DNA of 64,000 bases from Siphonodentalium dalli. Taxonomy: Eukaryota; Mollusca; Scaphopoda; Gadilida; Siphonodentaliidae. The position numbers were made by a program, and so were the translations under genes. How positions within the stretch are numbered: position 1 is the first letter of the stretch; every line of letters begins with the position of its first letter. Where the stretch lies: contig CP136064.1 of NCBI GenBank assembly GCA_032622095.1, positions 279,459,614-279,523,613 of the forward strand, read 5' to 3'. This document shows positions 1-12,400 of the stretch, piece by piece. Under the pieces are notes generated by a model, which did not search any database, was not told the origin of the DNA, and worked only from the letters and a program-made list of their open reading frames with translations.

Positions 1-150
1 CATTGGCACAGGGCATAACTGTAACTATCACAATATGGTCAAGGAGCCGGTTCCAATGATATCCATATGTGTATGGTTCTATTGAGACAAACCCAAGATA
101 TTTTAGGCTGTTGAAGCTTTATTTGGCCGGTTTTGGCCGGTTTGTTGGGT
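1..150. mobile_element. TTAA-type MITE family PB-1, 3' part cut by window edge
   Basis: The window opens inside the end of a 69-bp hairpin (CATTGGCACAGGG) and continues with the same body seen at 1969-2110, including the doubled TTTGGCCGG motif and TTTGTTGGGT. The expected AAAGGGTTAA end is missing because another small element begins at 151. Confidence 0.75.
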
Positions 151-329
151 AGGGCAGCATGAACAATGTAGGAAACCGTTTGGATATATAGATGTATTGT
201 TCTGTCAGCCCAAACGCATCTATAGAAGCCAGGATTAAATTGAAAATATTTATCCAATGCACTGGCCCAAACCGACCCGGGATCATACCATAGGTATGTT
301 CGGGGCCCCCAAAATCCTCATGCTGCCCT
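151..329. mobile_element. Small TIR element (AGGGCAGCATGA ends)
   Basis: AGGGCAGCATGA at 151 is matched by the inverted TCATGCTGCCCT ending at 329, giving a 179-bp non-coding element that abuts and truncates the PB-1 copy. No target duplication is obvious. No second copy was seen in the window. Confidence 0.55.
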
Positions 330-659
330 GATCATTCGCTATCATTTGCACTGACTTTCCGATTATATAAGTTCATTGTTCAAACACATTTTCCCCATGA
401 TGTGTGAAAGAGAGTTAATGACGAAGTTCAGACTTGTTCTTGCACAAATTGAACTAGCTGTAGGCATGCAGCTATATAATTGAAGCTGACCAATTTGTAG
501 TATTTTGAACACATAATCAGCAATTGTCACTAGCTCCATATAAGCTACGTAAACTGAGATTTGTGTTTTATGTGTGCATACCCAAATTGGAAAATATCAA
601 ATTTATATATGTAACTCAATATTATTCCTTTTCTAGTTATTTTATAATATCAGTATCTG
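330..659. other. No feature recognised
   Basis: AT-rich unique-looking sequence with no convincing open frame, repeat or RNA gene. Confidence 0.5.
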
Positions 660-861
660 ATTGATTTTCAATGGGCACAGGAAAACGCGTCGTTTTGAAT
701 GTATTATCCAAACAATTACCCGGGGAAGGTCCCCCGGATCCCAACCTACGAGAGAGTGGATCCCCCCTCTCGTGTTCACCACGATCGCAGCTTTGCGGCT
801 GGGATCATATATGCCTATATTCATGGCGCCCCCCTTTTCAAATTTCCTGGATCCGCCCCTG
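660..861. mobile_element. Possible hAT-like MITE remnant
   Basis: The stretch ends CCTGGATCCGCCCCTG (846-861), the inverse of the CAGGGGCGGATCCAGG type of terminus common on hAT-like non-autonomous elements. The opposite end is not clear (a degraded CCCCCGGATCCCAA lies near 733). The three overlapping short open frames here are incidental. Confidence 0.35.
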
Positions 862-1079
862 AGATTTGTTATGGTAGTTACATTTATCTGAATTTGGAAC
901 TTGCATGTGGGAGTCAAATTGAACCTGTATGAAAATTACGCCCATATTGTATTTTTTGTAAGAGAGATGGTAACATTGGTGAGTGTGAATTTACAATTGT
1001 ACGAATTACCTTGGGCTGGAAGAACTCCCGAATTCCATTTGAATATCATATAAGAATTTCACATTTCTTCAAAACAAAT

Positions 1080-1478
1080 GTTAAAGATGGAGTATCTCTT
1101 CCTGTAACAAGTTTTATATATTTTCCTGGGTTTAAAATAATAAATATGAATCGAAGACCTCTGTCTGGAAATGCTTCTATCAATTAATATTGGTTTTATT
1201 TCAAATGTTCTAGTATACTTTAAACATGCAATGAATTTGGGACATTTTACAGGTTGAGTTCGTTCAGAGTGTGACATGCGGGATAACTCTATCTAAAAAT
1301 CTGTAAATAGTAACGAAAAAATGTCCCACTTGATTATTGCAAGAAATTATTGATATAAAATCAATATTAATTGATAGAAGCGTTTCCGGACAGGCGTCTT
1401 CAACTCATATCTATTATGTTATACCCATCAAACTATATAAAACATATTTAGGAAGAGATAGACATCTTTAAAACTTGC
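1080..1478. mobile_element. Foldback element, family J, copy 1
   Basis: The left arm (about 1088-1200: AAAGATGGAGTATCTCTTCC, then GAATCGAAGAC, then ATCAATTAATATTG) recurs inverted at about 1345-1475. A related inverted pair lies at 25786-26325. No coding capacity is visible. Confidence 0.6.
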
Positions 1479-1731
1479 AATGATCGGAATTGGAAATTTT
1501 GCAAGTATGGAAAGTCTCACCTGATCTCAAGTTACTCTCAACATCATTTAAAACTCATTCATTGGAGGTTTTGAAGTTCAGATATCAACATTAATAAAGA
1601 TCAGAATTTAGGTTGGATGCAAAACAAATTTGAAAAGATCACGGATGTAAAAGAGTTAAATTGATATCATGATGAAATGATGGTAAATATAATCCTTTCT
1701 ATACTAAATTTATGCTCCCAGTTAACCCTTT

Positions 1732-2121
1732 ACCCAACAGAAGGGCCCTGTGCCAATGCATTCTCTTATATATGCGAGTCGACCATAGGTCGCCTCGCAT
1801 ATATAAGAGAATGCATTGGCTTAACACATTAAACATTATAAAATTGTTAAATAATGTAAGAAAAAATCGTAAAAAGTGTTAAAAACAGATTTTTTTTAGG
1901 CCAATGCATTCTCTTATATATGCGAGGCGACCTATGGTCGACTCGCATATATAAGAGAATGCATTGGCACAGGGCATAACTATAACCATCACAATGTGGT
2001 CAATGAGCCGGTTCCAATGATATCCATATTTGTATGGTTTTATTGAGACAGACCCAAGATATTTTAGGCTGTTGAAGCTTTATTTGGCCGGTTTTGGCCG
2101 GTTTGTTGGGTAAAGGGTTAA
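1732..2121. mobile_element. TTAA-flanked MITE, family PB-1, complete copy
   Basis: TTAA duplications at 1732-1735 and 2118-2121 bracket a TIR that reads CCCTTTACCCAACA and its inverse TGTTGGGTAAAGGG. TTAA target duplications and a CCC start are the hallmark of piggyBac-type elements. This is a 390-bp copy with no open frame. It carries two 69-bp hairpins (1752-1820 and 1900-1968) facing each other, bounded outside by CCCTGTG / CACAGGG. Confidence 0.8.
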
Positions 2122-2290
2122 TTAAAAGCATGTACATCGAAATGGTCTATTGTTGATTTGCAGGGATGTATACTGTTGTACAGGTAAATATAAGCAGACG
2201 ACACATAAATACAAGTACAGAAGAGTCCTACTGATTGAGGGAAATGTTTAGATAATAAGTTCAATGGTTGTTTGTGGAACTTATTATCTG
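2122..2290. mobile_element. PB-3 element body next to the 67-bp satellite
   Basis: Similar to 54975-55110: both read AATGGTCTATT, GGGATGT, AGCAGACGAC or GCGGACGACG, GAGTCCTA, then GGGAAATGTT(C/T)AGATAATAAG. It holds a hairpin in which GAAATGTTTAGATAATAAGT (about 2240) pairs with ACTTATTATCTGAACATTTC. It supplies the sequence from which the adjoining array was built. Confidence 0.6.
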
Positions 2291-5200
2291 AACATTTCAT
2301 ATGGGATAATTACTGATCAATGATGCTTTAAATAGAAAGGGTTAAACTTATTATCTGAACATTTCCTATGGGATAATTACTGATCAATGATGCTTCAAAT
2401 AGAAAGGGTTAAACTTATTATCTGAACACTACCTATGGGATAACTACTCATCAATGATGCTTCAAATAGAAAGGGTTAAACTTATTATCTGAACATTTCC
2501 TATGGGATAATTACTGATCAATGATGCTTTAAATAGAAAGGGTTAAACTTATTATTTGAACATTTCCTATGGGATAATTACTGATCAATGATGCTTTAAA
2601 TAGAAAGGGTTAAACTTATTATCTGAACATTTCCTATGGGATAATTACTGATCAATGATGCTTCAAATATAAAGGGTTAAACTTATTATCTGAACATTAC
2701 CTACGGGATAACTACTCATCAATGATGCTTCAAATAGAAAGGGTTAAACTTATTATCTGAACATTACCTATGGGATAACTACTCATCCACGATGCTTTAG
2801 TATAGAAAGGGTTAAACTTATTATCTGAACATTTCCTATGGGATAATTACTGATCAACGATGCTTTAAATAGAAAGGGTTAAACTTATTATCTGAACATT
2901 TCCTATGGGATAATTACTGATCAATGATGCTTTAAATAGAATGGGTTAAACTTATTATCTGAACATTACCTATGGGATAACTACTCATCAATGATGCTTC
3001 AAATAGAAAGGGTTAAACTTATTATCTGAACCTTTCCTATGGGATAATTACTGATCAATGATGCTTTAAATAGAAAGGGTTAAACTTATTATCTGAACAT
3101 TTCATATGGGATAATTACTTATCAATGATGCTTTAAATAGAAAGGGTTAAACTTATTATCTGAACATTTCCTATGGGATAATTACTGATCAATGATGCTT
3201 TAAATAGAAAGGGTTAAACTTATTATCTGAACATTACCTATGGGATAACTACTCATCCACGATGCTTTAGTATAGAAAGGGTTAAACTTATTATCTGAAC
3301 ATTTCCTATTGGATAATTACTGATCAATGATGCTTTAAATAGAAAGGGTTAAACTTATTATCTGAACATTTCCTATGGGATAATTACTGCTCAATGATGC
3401 TTCAAATAGAAAGGGTTAAACTTATTATCTGAACATTACCTATGGGATAACTAATCATCAATGATGCTTCAAATAGAAAGGGTTAAACTTATTATCTGAA
3501 CATTTCCTATGGGATAATTACTGATCAATGATGCTTTAAATAGAAAGGGTTAAACTTATTATTTGAACATTTCCTATGGGATAATTACTGATCAATGATG
3601 CTTTAAATAGAAAGGGTTAAACTTATTATCTGAACATTACCTATGGGATAACTACTCATCCACGATGCTTTAGTATAGAAAGGGTTAAACTTATTATCTG
3701 AACATTTCCTATGGGATAATTACTGATCAACGATGCTTTAAATAGAAAGGGTTAAACTTATTATCTGAACATTTCCTATGGGATAATTACTGATCAATGA
3801 TGCTTTAAATAGAAAGGGTTAAACTTATTATCTGAACATTTCCTATGGGATAATTACTGATCAATGATGCTTCAAATAGAAAGGGTTAAACTTATTATCT
3901 GAACATTACCTATGGGATAACTACTCATCAATGATGCTTCAAATAGAAAGGGTTAAACTTATTATCTGAACATTTCCTATGGGATAATTACTGATCAATG
4001 ATGCTTTAAATAGAAAGGGTTTAACTTATTATTTGAACATGTCCTATGGGATAATTACTGATCAATGATGCTTTAAATAGAAAGGGTTAAACTTATTATC
4101 TGAACATTACCTATGGGATAACTACTCATCCACGATGCTTTAGTATAGAAAGGATTAAACTTATTATCTGAACATTTCCTATGGGATAATTACTGATCAA
4201 CGATGCTTTAAATAGAAAGGGTTAAACTTATTATCTGAACATTTCCTATGGGATAATTACTGATCAATGATGCTTCAAATAGAATGGGTTAAACTTATTA
4301 TCTGAACATTACCTATGGGATAACTACTCATCAATGATGCTTCAAATAGAAAGGGTTAAACTTATTATCTGAACATTTCCTATGGGATAATTACTGATCA
4401 ATGATGCTTTAAATAGAAAGGGTTAAACTTATTATCTGAACATTTCATATGGGATAATTACTTATCAATGATGCTTTAAATAGAAAGGGTTAAACTTATT
4501 ATCTGAACATTTCCTATGGGATAATTACTGATCAATGATGCTTTAAATAGAAAGGGTTAAACTTATTATCTGAACATTACCTATGGGATAACTACTCATT
4601 CACGATGCTTTAGTATATAAAGGGTTAAACTTATTATATGAACATTTCCTATGGGATAATTACTGATCAATGATGCTTCAAATAGAAAGGGTTAAACTTA
4701 TTATCTGAACAATACCTATGGGATAACTACTCATCATTGATGCTTCAAATATAAAGGGTTAAACTTATTATCTAAACATTTCCTATGAGATAATTACTGA
4801 TCAATGATGCTTTAAATAGAAAGGGTTAAACTTATTATCTGAACATTTCATATGGGATAATTACTCATCAATGATGCTTTAAATAGAAAGGGTTAAACTT
4901 ATTATCTGAACATTTCATATGGGATAATTACTGATCAATGATGCTTTAAATAGAAAGGGTTAAACTTATTATCTGAACATTTCATATGGGATAATTACTG
5001 ATCAATGATGCTTTAAATAGAAAGGGTTCAACTTATTATCTGAACATTTCCTATGGGATAATTACTGATCAATGATGCTTTAAATAGAAAGGGTTAAACT
5101 TATTATCTGAACATTACCTATGGGATAACTACTCATCCACGATGCTTTAGTATATAAAGGGTTAAACTTATTATCTGAACATTTCCTATGGGATAATTAC

Positions 5201-6312
5201 TGATCAATGATGCTTTAAATAGAAAGGGTTAAACTTATTATCTGAACATGTCCTATGGGTTAATTCTCATCAATGAAGCTTCAAATAGAAAGTGTTAAAC
5301 TTATTATCTGAACAATACCTATGGGATAACTACTCATCAATGATGCTTCAAATATAAAGGGTTAAACTTATTATCTGAACATTTCCTATGAGATAATTAC
5401 TGATCAATGATGCTTTAGTATAGAAAGGGTTAAACTTATTATCTGAACATTTCATATGGGATAATTACTGATCAATGATGCTTTAAATAGAAAGGGTTAA
5501 TCTTATTATCTGAACATTTCCAATGGGACTTATTATGTGAACATTTCTTATGGGATAATTACTGATCAATGATGCTTCAAATAGAAAGGGTTAAACTTAT
5601 TATCTAAAAATTTCATATGGGATAACTACTCATCCACGATGCTTTAAACTCAGCAATGATGCTTTAGTATAGAAAGGGTTAAACTTATTATCTAAAAATT
5701 TCATATGGGATAACTACTCATCCACGATGCTTTAGTATATAAAGGGTTAAACTTATTATCTGAACATTTCCTATGGGATAATTACTGATCAATGATGCTT
5801 TAAATAGAAAGGGTTAAACTTATTATCTGAACATTTCCTATGGGATCATTACTGATCAATGATGCTTCAAATAGAAAGGGTTAAACTTATTATCTGAACA
5901 TTACCTATGGGATAACTACTCATCAATGATGCTTTAGTTTAGAAAGGGTTAAACTTATTATCTAAAAATTTCATATGGGACAACTACTCATCAATGATGC
6001 TTTAGTATAGAAAGGGTTAAACTTATTAACTAAACATTTCCTATGGGATAACTACTCATCAATGATGCTTTATTATAGAAAGGGTTAAACTTATTATCTG
6101 AACATTTCCTATGGGATAACTACTCATCAATGATGCTTTAGTATAAAAAGGGTTAAACTTATTATCTGAACATTTCATATGGGATAACTACTCGTCAATT
6201 ATGCTTTAGTATAGAAAGGGTTAAACTTGTTATCTGAACGTTTCATATGGGATAACTACTCATCAATGATGCTTTAGTATAAAAAGGGTTAAACTTATTA
6301 TCTGAACATTTC
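2278..6312 (+). repeat. 67-bp satellite with higher-order structure
   Basis: About 60 head-to-tail units of 67 bp, each containing AAACTTATTATCTGAACATT, a GGGATAA box, GATGCTT and AGAAAGGGTT. Two unit types alternate: one with CATTTCC...ATTACTGATC and one with CATTACC...ACTACTCATC. A marked variant (CATCCACGATGCTTTAGTAT) recurs at 2784, 3254, 3657, 4127, 4597 and 5134, that is every 6 to 8 units and mostly every 7 (470 bp). The array ends only 36 bp before the acceptor of the first visible LRR exon. Confidence 0.95.
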
Positions 6313-6348
6313 ATATCATATTATCATATCATTTCAACATTTTTTCAG

Positions 6349-6450
6349 ACAGAAAACTTTGCCGAGAACTTGCCAGGTTGCCCATTCTATGGACACGTCC
6401 TATGTACAGAAAGCCGAAGAAAATTCTTGAAATATTACAAAAGTCAATGG
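6349..6450 (+). CDS. LRR gene, first visible coding exon
   Basis: Bounded by CATTTTTTCAG and G/GTGAGG. It opens with two bases of a split codon, then 33 codons beginning RKLCRELARLPILW and ending EILQKSM, and it leaves one base (G). With the first two bases of the next exon this makes Asp. The two other frames were weighed: one hits a stop, and the other does not give a matching phase. This exon and the next were found by splice and phase reasoning, so they are less certain than the last exon. Confidence 0.65.
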
Positions 6451-9400
6451 GTGAGGAAACCTTAAGTTACCACTATAAAAATAATAGCCGACCTGAGAAC
6501 ATCACAAATTTAATCTAGTGCCTTGGCCAGGGACGTGGCGACCGGGAGGGGGAGAGGTGTCTAACCCCATCAGTTGGAAATTTTACATCACATTTAGGTT
6601 GAAATTGTTTGATTTTCCAACCATTAATATGAGTGGGGAGTTTATTGTTTCTAGACCAATAGTCGTATATTTTTCTACCTTTGGTGAATATTTTGGTCTG
6701 AAATGGACATCAGTCAGATTTTTTCGAAACCTAAAGGCCCATTTACCACCGACTATTTTTTTTATAGTGCCTTGATATACAGTTTTATAACAATCTATGC
6801 CTTAAAATATGATTAAAATACTATAATTCATTTGAAACATTTGTGTCTCAGAAGATGCCCATAGAGAAAGAGAAAACAGCTGAAATCATAAAAAGATTCC
6901 CCACTTTATGGCTCCCAGAATGCAACAGAATTCAAACTAAATATGTATTTTCAGTGGAAGGGGAATAACTCTATCTTTAAAATATAGTGTTATTCCCCCT
7001 CCATTGAAAAATATACTTAGCAAAACAAAACCAGATGAAACTTAAGCACAAAAATACGTCGGTAACTCAACAAAAACAACATGGTCACAGTTTATTACAC
7101 CGGATAAGTTGATAATACAATGTTCTGGAGCTTCCTCTTTCAAATGGTATATAATATGGCATATATTTTATATATGTGATCAGGGGGGGGGGGGGGGGGG
7201 GGGGGTCGAAAATTAGGTGGGCTTTTAATATGGCGGTGTTAGGTTGGAAAGCTTGAGGGGGTGCTCAAAATGTTAGTAGCTCAAAAATAATGACAATAAG
7301 TTATGACAGTAGGCAGTAAGGTAAGGTAAATAATGACAATAAGTTATGACAGTAGGCAGTAAGGTAAGGTAAATAATGACAATAAGTTATGACAGTAGGC
7401 AGTAAGGTAAGGTAAATAATGACAATAAGTTATGACAGTAGGCAGTTGGTAAAGAAACATGACAGAACTTTATTTTTTATCTAACTATATCCTAGTTTAA
7501 AGGTACTCAATCCAACCTGATGGTCCCCATATCATAATATTCCAACAACAACATTTCTTGAAATGCTGCTTCAGTCACCAGAATTGATTAATTGCCAAAA
7601 AATTATTCTAACCACTTTTGACTATAATATAGAATTGACCAATGATCCAAAAGTGTTATTTATCAACATATTGCCAAATATCTAACACTGAAAACCACTT
7701 GATTTTAGAGTTATCCATCTTCATCTGCAATTTGATCGGAGACCGCCGGCTTGACGAATATTTGCCAGGCCGCCAAATGTTACATATCTCGGGAAATAAC
7801 AAAATTCAAAAATCGATATCTGATCACTCTGAACTTTGATGGGTGGGTTCCTCGACTCGAATCAGATATGTTTTACCCTGAAGAGAAAAAAATAGTAATT
7901 TAGGAGCTTTAATTTGCATCTTTAAAGAGAAGTTAATTTGCCATTTTAGCTGATTGTTCATTACATAGAGTGCATGGGCACTAAATCAATGGAGTCCAAG
8001 GAGGTATAACACAGTCTGAGTTCTTGGCATAATTGCAAAAATGGCAAAATTTTGTAACCATACAACAATTTAAAGCACTTTCTGGGACCAAGCTCATATT
8101 AAACTGCTAGAATGGGTAAAATTGTCTCTTAGGACAATACAACAATGTATTAAGCTGCTATAATGGGTATAATTGTCTCTTAGGACAATACAACAATGTA
8201 TTAAGCTGCTATTATGGGTATAATTGTCTCTTAGGACAATACAACAATGTATTAAGCTGCTATAATGGGTATAATTGTCTCTTAGGACAATAAACAATGT
8301 ATTAAGATGCTACAATGGGTATAATTGTATCTTAGGACAATACAACAATGTATTAAGTTGCTATAATGGGTATAATTGTCTCTTAGGACAATACAACAAT
8401 GTACTAAGCTACTATAATGCGTATAATTGTCTCTTAGGACAATACAACAATGTATTAAGCTGCTATAATGGGTATAATTGTCTCATTGTCTCTTAGGACA
8501 ATACAACAATGTGTTAAGCTGCTATAATGGGTATAATTGTCTCTTAGGACAATACAACAATGTATTAAGCTGCTATAATGGGTATAATTGTCTCTTAGGA
8601 CAATACAATCATTTATTAAATTGCTATAATGGGTATAATTGTCTCTTTGGACAATACAACAATGTATTAAGCTGCTAGAATGGGTATCATTGTCTCTTAG
8701 GACAATACAGCAATGTATTAAGCTGCTAGAGTGGGTATCATTGTCTCTTAGGACAATATAACAATGTATTAAGCTGCTAGAGTGGGTATCATTGTCTCTT
8801 AGGACCATACAACAATGTATTAAGCTGCTATAATGCGTATAATTGTCTCTTAGGACAATATAACAATGTATTAAGCTGCTATAATGGGTATAATTGTCTC
8901 TTAGGACAATATAACAATGTATTAAGCTGATATAATGGGCATAATTGTCTCTTAGGACAATACAGCAATGTATTAAGCTGCTAGAGTGGGTATCATTGTC
9001 TCTTAGGACAATACAGCAATGTATTAAGCTGCTATAATGGGTATCGCTGTCTCTAGATCTTAGGACAATACAACAATGTATTAAGCTGCTACAATGGGTA
9101 TAACTGTCTCTTAGGACAATACAACAATGTATTAAGCTGCTATAATGGGTATAACTGTCTCTTAGGACAATATAACAATGTATTAAGCTGCTATAATGGG
9201 TATAATTGTCTCTTATGACAACACAACAATGTATTAAGCTGCTATAATGGGTATCATTGTCTCTTAGGATTATATAACAATGCTGTTTCAGTTGATATCT
9301 GAGGTATATCTTGCCATTCTATGAAAAGGCACATTGTTCTCCCCTGTGACCCCCCCCCCCTGGAAGAGGGCATTGGGGCATGAGCTCCCATCTGACCCTC

Positions 9401-12400
9401 TGCCCCTGATAGAGAGCCTAACATCAACAGAACATTTCCTCATTGATAACATAATTAATTCGCAATGAAACCAAATTGGTGGAGTAAATTTTATGGAGTA
9501 ATATGATTAAAAGCGAAAAAAATTGAAATATTTACTGTTTTTCAGACATAACCGAGGATAAGGTGGAGCGGTATCTGAACCGAATCAAATGTATTTATAA
9601 CACGATGGACCTGTATATCAGACATGGAAATAAATATGGTAAGTTTATTATTATTTGTCTATAAAGTCATAATAAAGTGGTTATTCCTGCAAAATATCTG
9701 AAGCAAAATGGTATTTGGCCTTGATGGAAAATGCTAACAAGATAGAGTTCTCTCCCTTGATGGAGAATGCTAACAAGATAGAGTCTCCCTCTTGGTACAC
9801 TCCGAATGCGCCTGAAGTTTCTGTTTTAAAAATAAAGATACATTCCAGAGAAGATGAGGCCTAAGGAGAATGAGGGCCCCAGAGGGTAAATTTAGTGATG
9901 CTAGCCCGCTGTGCCTAAATTCACTCTCTGTGGAATATCGGGCATCATATTTTTAGGCCCAAAATGATATAAATTATGCTCAAGCCTTGAAATAGGGTGT
10001 CTTGTCATTTGCAAAATGAGGTCCCCAGAGGGTGAATTTAGTGATGCTACCCCGCATAGCGGGCTAGCATCACCAAATTCACCCTCTGGGGACCTCATTC
10101 TGCTTACACCTCAGCAGAATGAGGTTCCCAGAGGGTAATTTGGTGATGCTAGCCCACTATGCGGGGTAGCATCACTAAATTCACCCTCTGAGGACCTCAT
10201 TCTGCAAATGACAGACACTCTATTTCAAGGCTTAATCTTAAAGGCACTCAAGGTCTTAGAAGTGGGTTCATGCGTAATGACAAATTTTATGCAAGTTTGG
10301 AAAACACCTTTCATAAAAAAGTACATGCATGTTAAAATTTATCTACTTTGTTCTTATTTTCAATGTTAACCCTTTGAGTGCCAGGTCTGATTTTTGTATC
10401 GACCCATATACCCTGTGCCAATGCATTCTCTTATATAAGAGAATGCATTGGCCTAATAATTATTATTTTATTTTTTTTTTACAATTTTTTACAATTTTAA
10501 TAATTTATTCTTATATTCTTTAACAGACTTATTTAGTAGGGTTAGGGCCGATGAGATCGGCCCGTGGCACTCAAAGGGTTAATAACTCTCAAATAACGAG
10601 ATTTTGCATATACAAACCATTGTTATGTAAATATTATGATTACAGTGCCGATCATGTCTAATTAATCCAATAATTTATCATTGTTATGTAAATATTATGA
10701 TTACAGTGCCGATCATGTCTAATTAATCCAATAATTTATCATTGTTATGTAAATATTATGATTACAGTGCCGATCATGTCTAATTAATCCAATAATTTAT
10801 CATTGTTATGTAAATATTATGATTACAGTGCCGATCATGTCTAATTAATCCAATAATTTATCATTGTTATGTAAATATTATGATTACAGTGCCGATCATG
10901 TCTAATTAATCCAATAATTTATCATTGTTATGTAAATATTATGATTACAGTGCCGATCATGTCTAATTAATATAAAAACCATTGTTATGTAAATATTATG
11001 ATTACAGTGCCGATCATGTCTAATTAATATAAAAACCATTGTTATGTAAATATTATGATTACAGTGCCGATCATATACAAACCATTGTTATGTAAATATT
11101 ATGATTACAGTGCCGATCATGTCTAATTAATATAAAAACCATTGTTATGTAAATATTATGATTACAGTGCGGATCATGTCTAATTAATATAAAAACCATT
11201 GTTATGTAAATATTATGATTACAGTGCCGATCATGTCTAATTAATATACAAACCATTGTTATGTAAATATTATGATTACAGTGCCGATCATGTCTAATTA
11301 ATATACAAACCATTGTTATGTAAATATTATGATTACAGTGCCGATCATGTCTAATTAATCCAATAATTTATCAAGTTTAATCAAGACTTGATGGAAATAT
11401 TTAAAAATAATATTTAGAGTTAAAGGCCCACTTAATTTTCCAACCCCGAGATAATTATATACCATGCCATATTATATACCATGCCATATTATATACCATG
11501 CCATATTATATACCATGCCATATTATATACCATGCCATATTATATACCATGCCATATTATATACCATGCCATATTATATACCATGCCATATTATATACCA
11601 TGCCATATTATATACCATGCCATATTATATACCATGCCATATTATATACCATGCCATATTATATACCATGCCATATTATATAATGCCATATTATATACCA
11701 TGCCATATTATATACCATGCCATATTATATACCATGCCATATTATATACCATGCAATATTATATACCATGCCATATTATATACCATGCCATATTATATAC
11801 CATGCAATATTATATACCATGCCATATTATATACCATGCCATATTATATACCATGCCATATTATATACCATGCAATATTATATACCATGCCATATTATAT
11901 ACCATGCCATATTATATACCATGCAATATTATATACCATGCCATATTATATACCATGCAATATTATATACCATGCCATATTATATACCATGCCATATTAT
12001 ATACCATGCCATATTATATACCATGCCATATTATATACCATGCCATATTATATACCATGCCATATTATATACCATGCCATATTATATACCATGCCATATT
12101 ATATAATGCCATATTATATACCATGCCATATTATATACCATGCCATATTATATACCATGCCATATTATATACCATGCCATATTATATACCATGCCATATT
12201 ATATACCATGCCATATTATATACCATGCCATATTATATACCATGCCATATTATATACCATGCCATATTATATAATGCCATATTATATACCATGCCATATT
12301 ATATACCATGCCATATTATATACCATGCCATATTATATACCATGCCATATTATATACCATGCCATATTATATACCATGCCATATTATATACCATGCCATA

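Noticed and set aside
642-932. Short frames on both strands around 640-930
   Set aside because: They overlap a GC-rich hAT-like end with no domain and conflict with each other.
2278-6312. CRISPR-like array of regularly spaced repeats
   Set aside because: The units are contiguous with no unique spacers and lie in a eukaryotic gene region; this is a satellite.
8094-8808. Repetitive frames on both strands of 8094-8808
   Set aside because: The 51-bp satellite has a period divisible by three, so frames stay open by chance.
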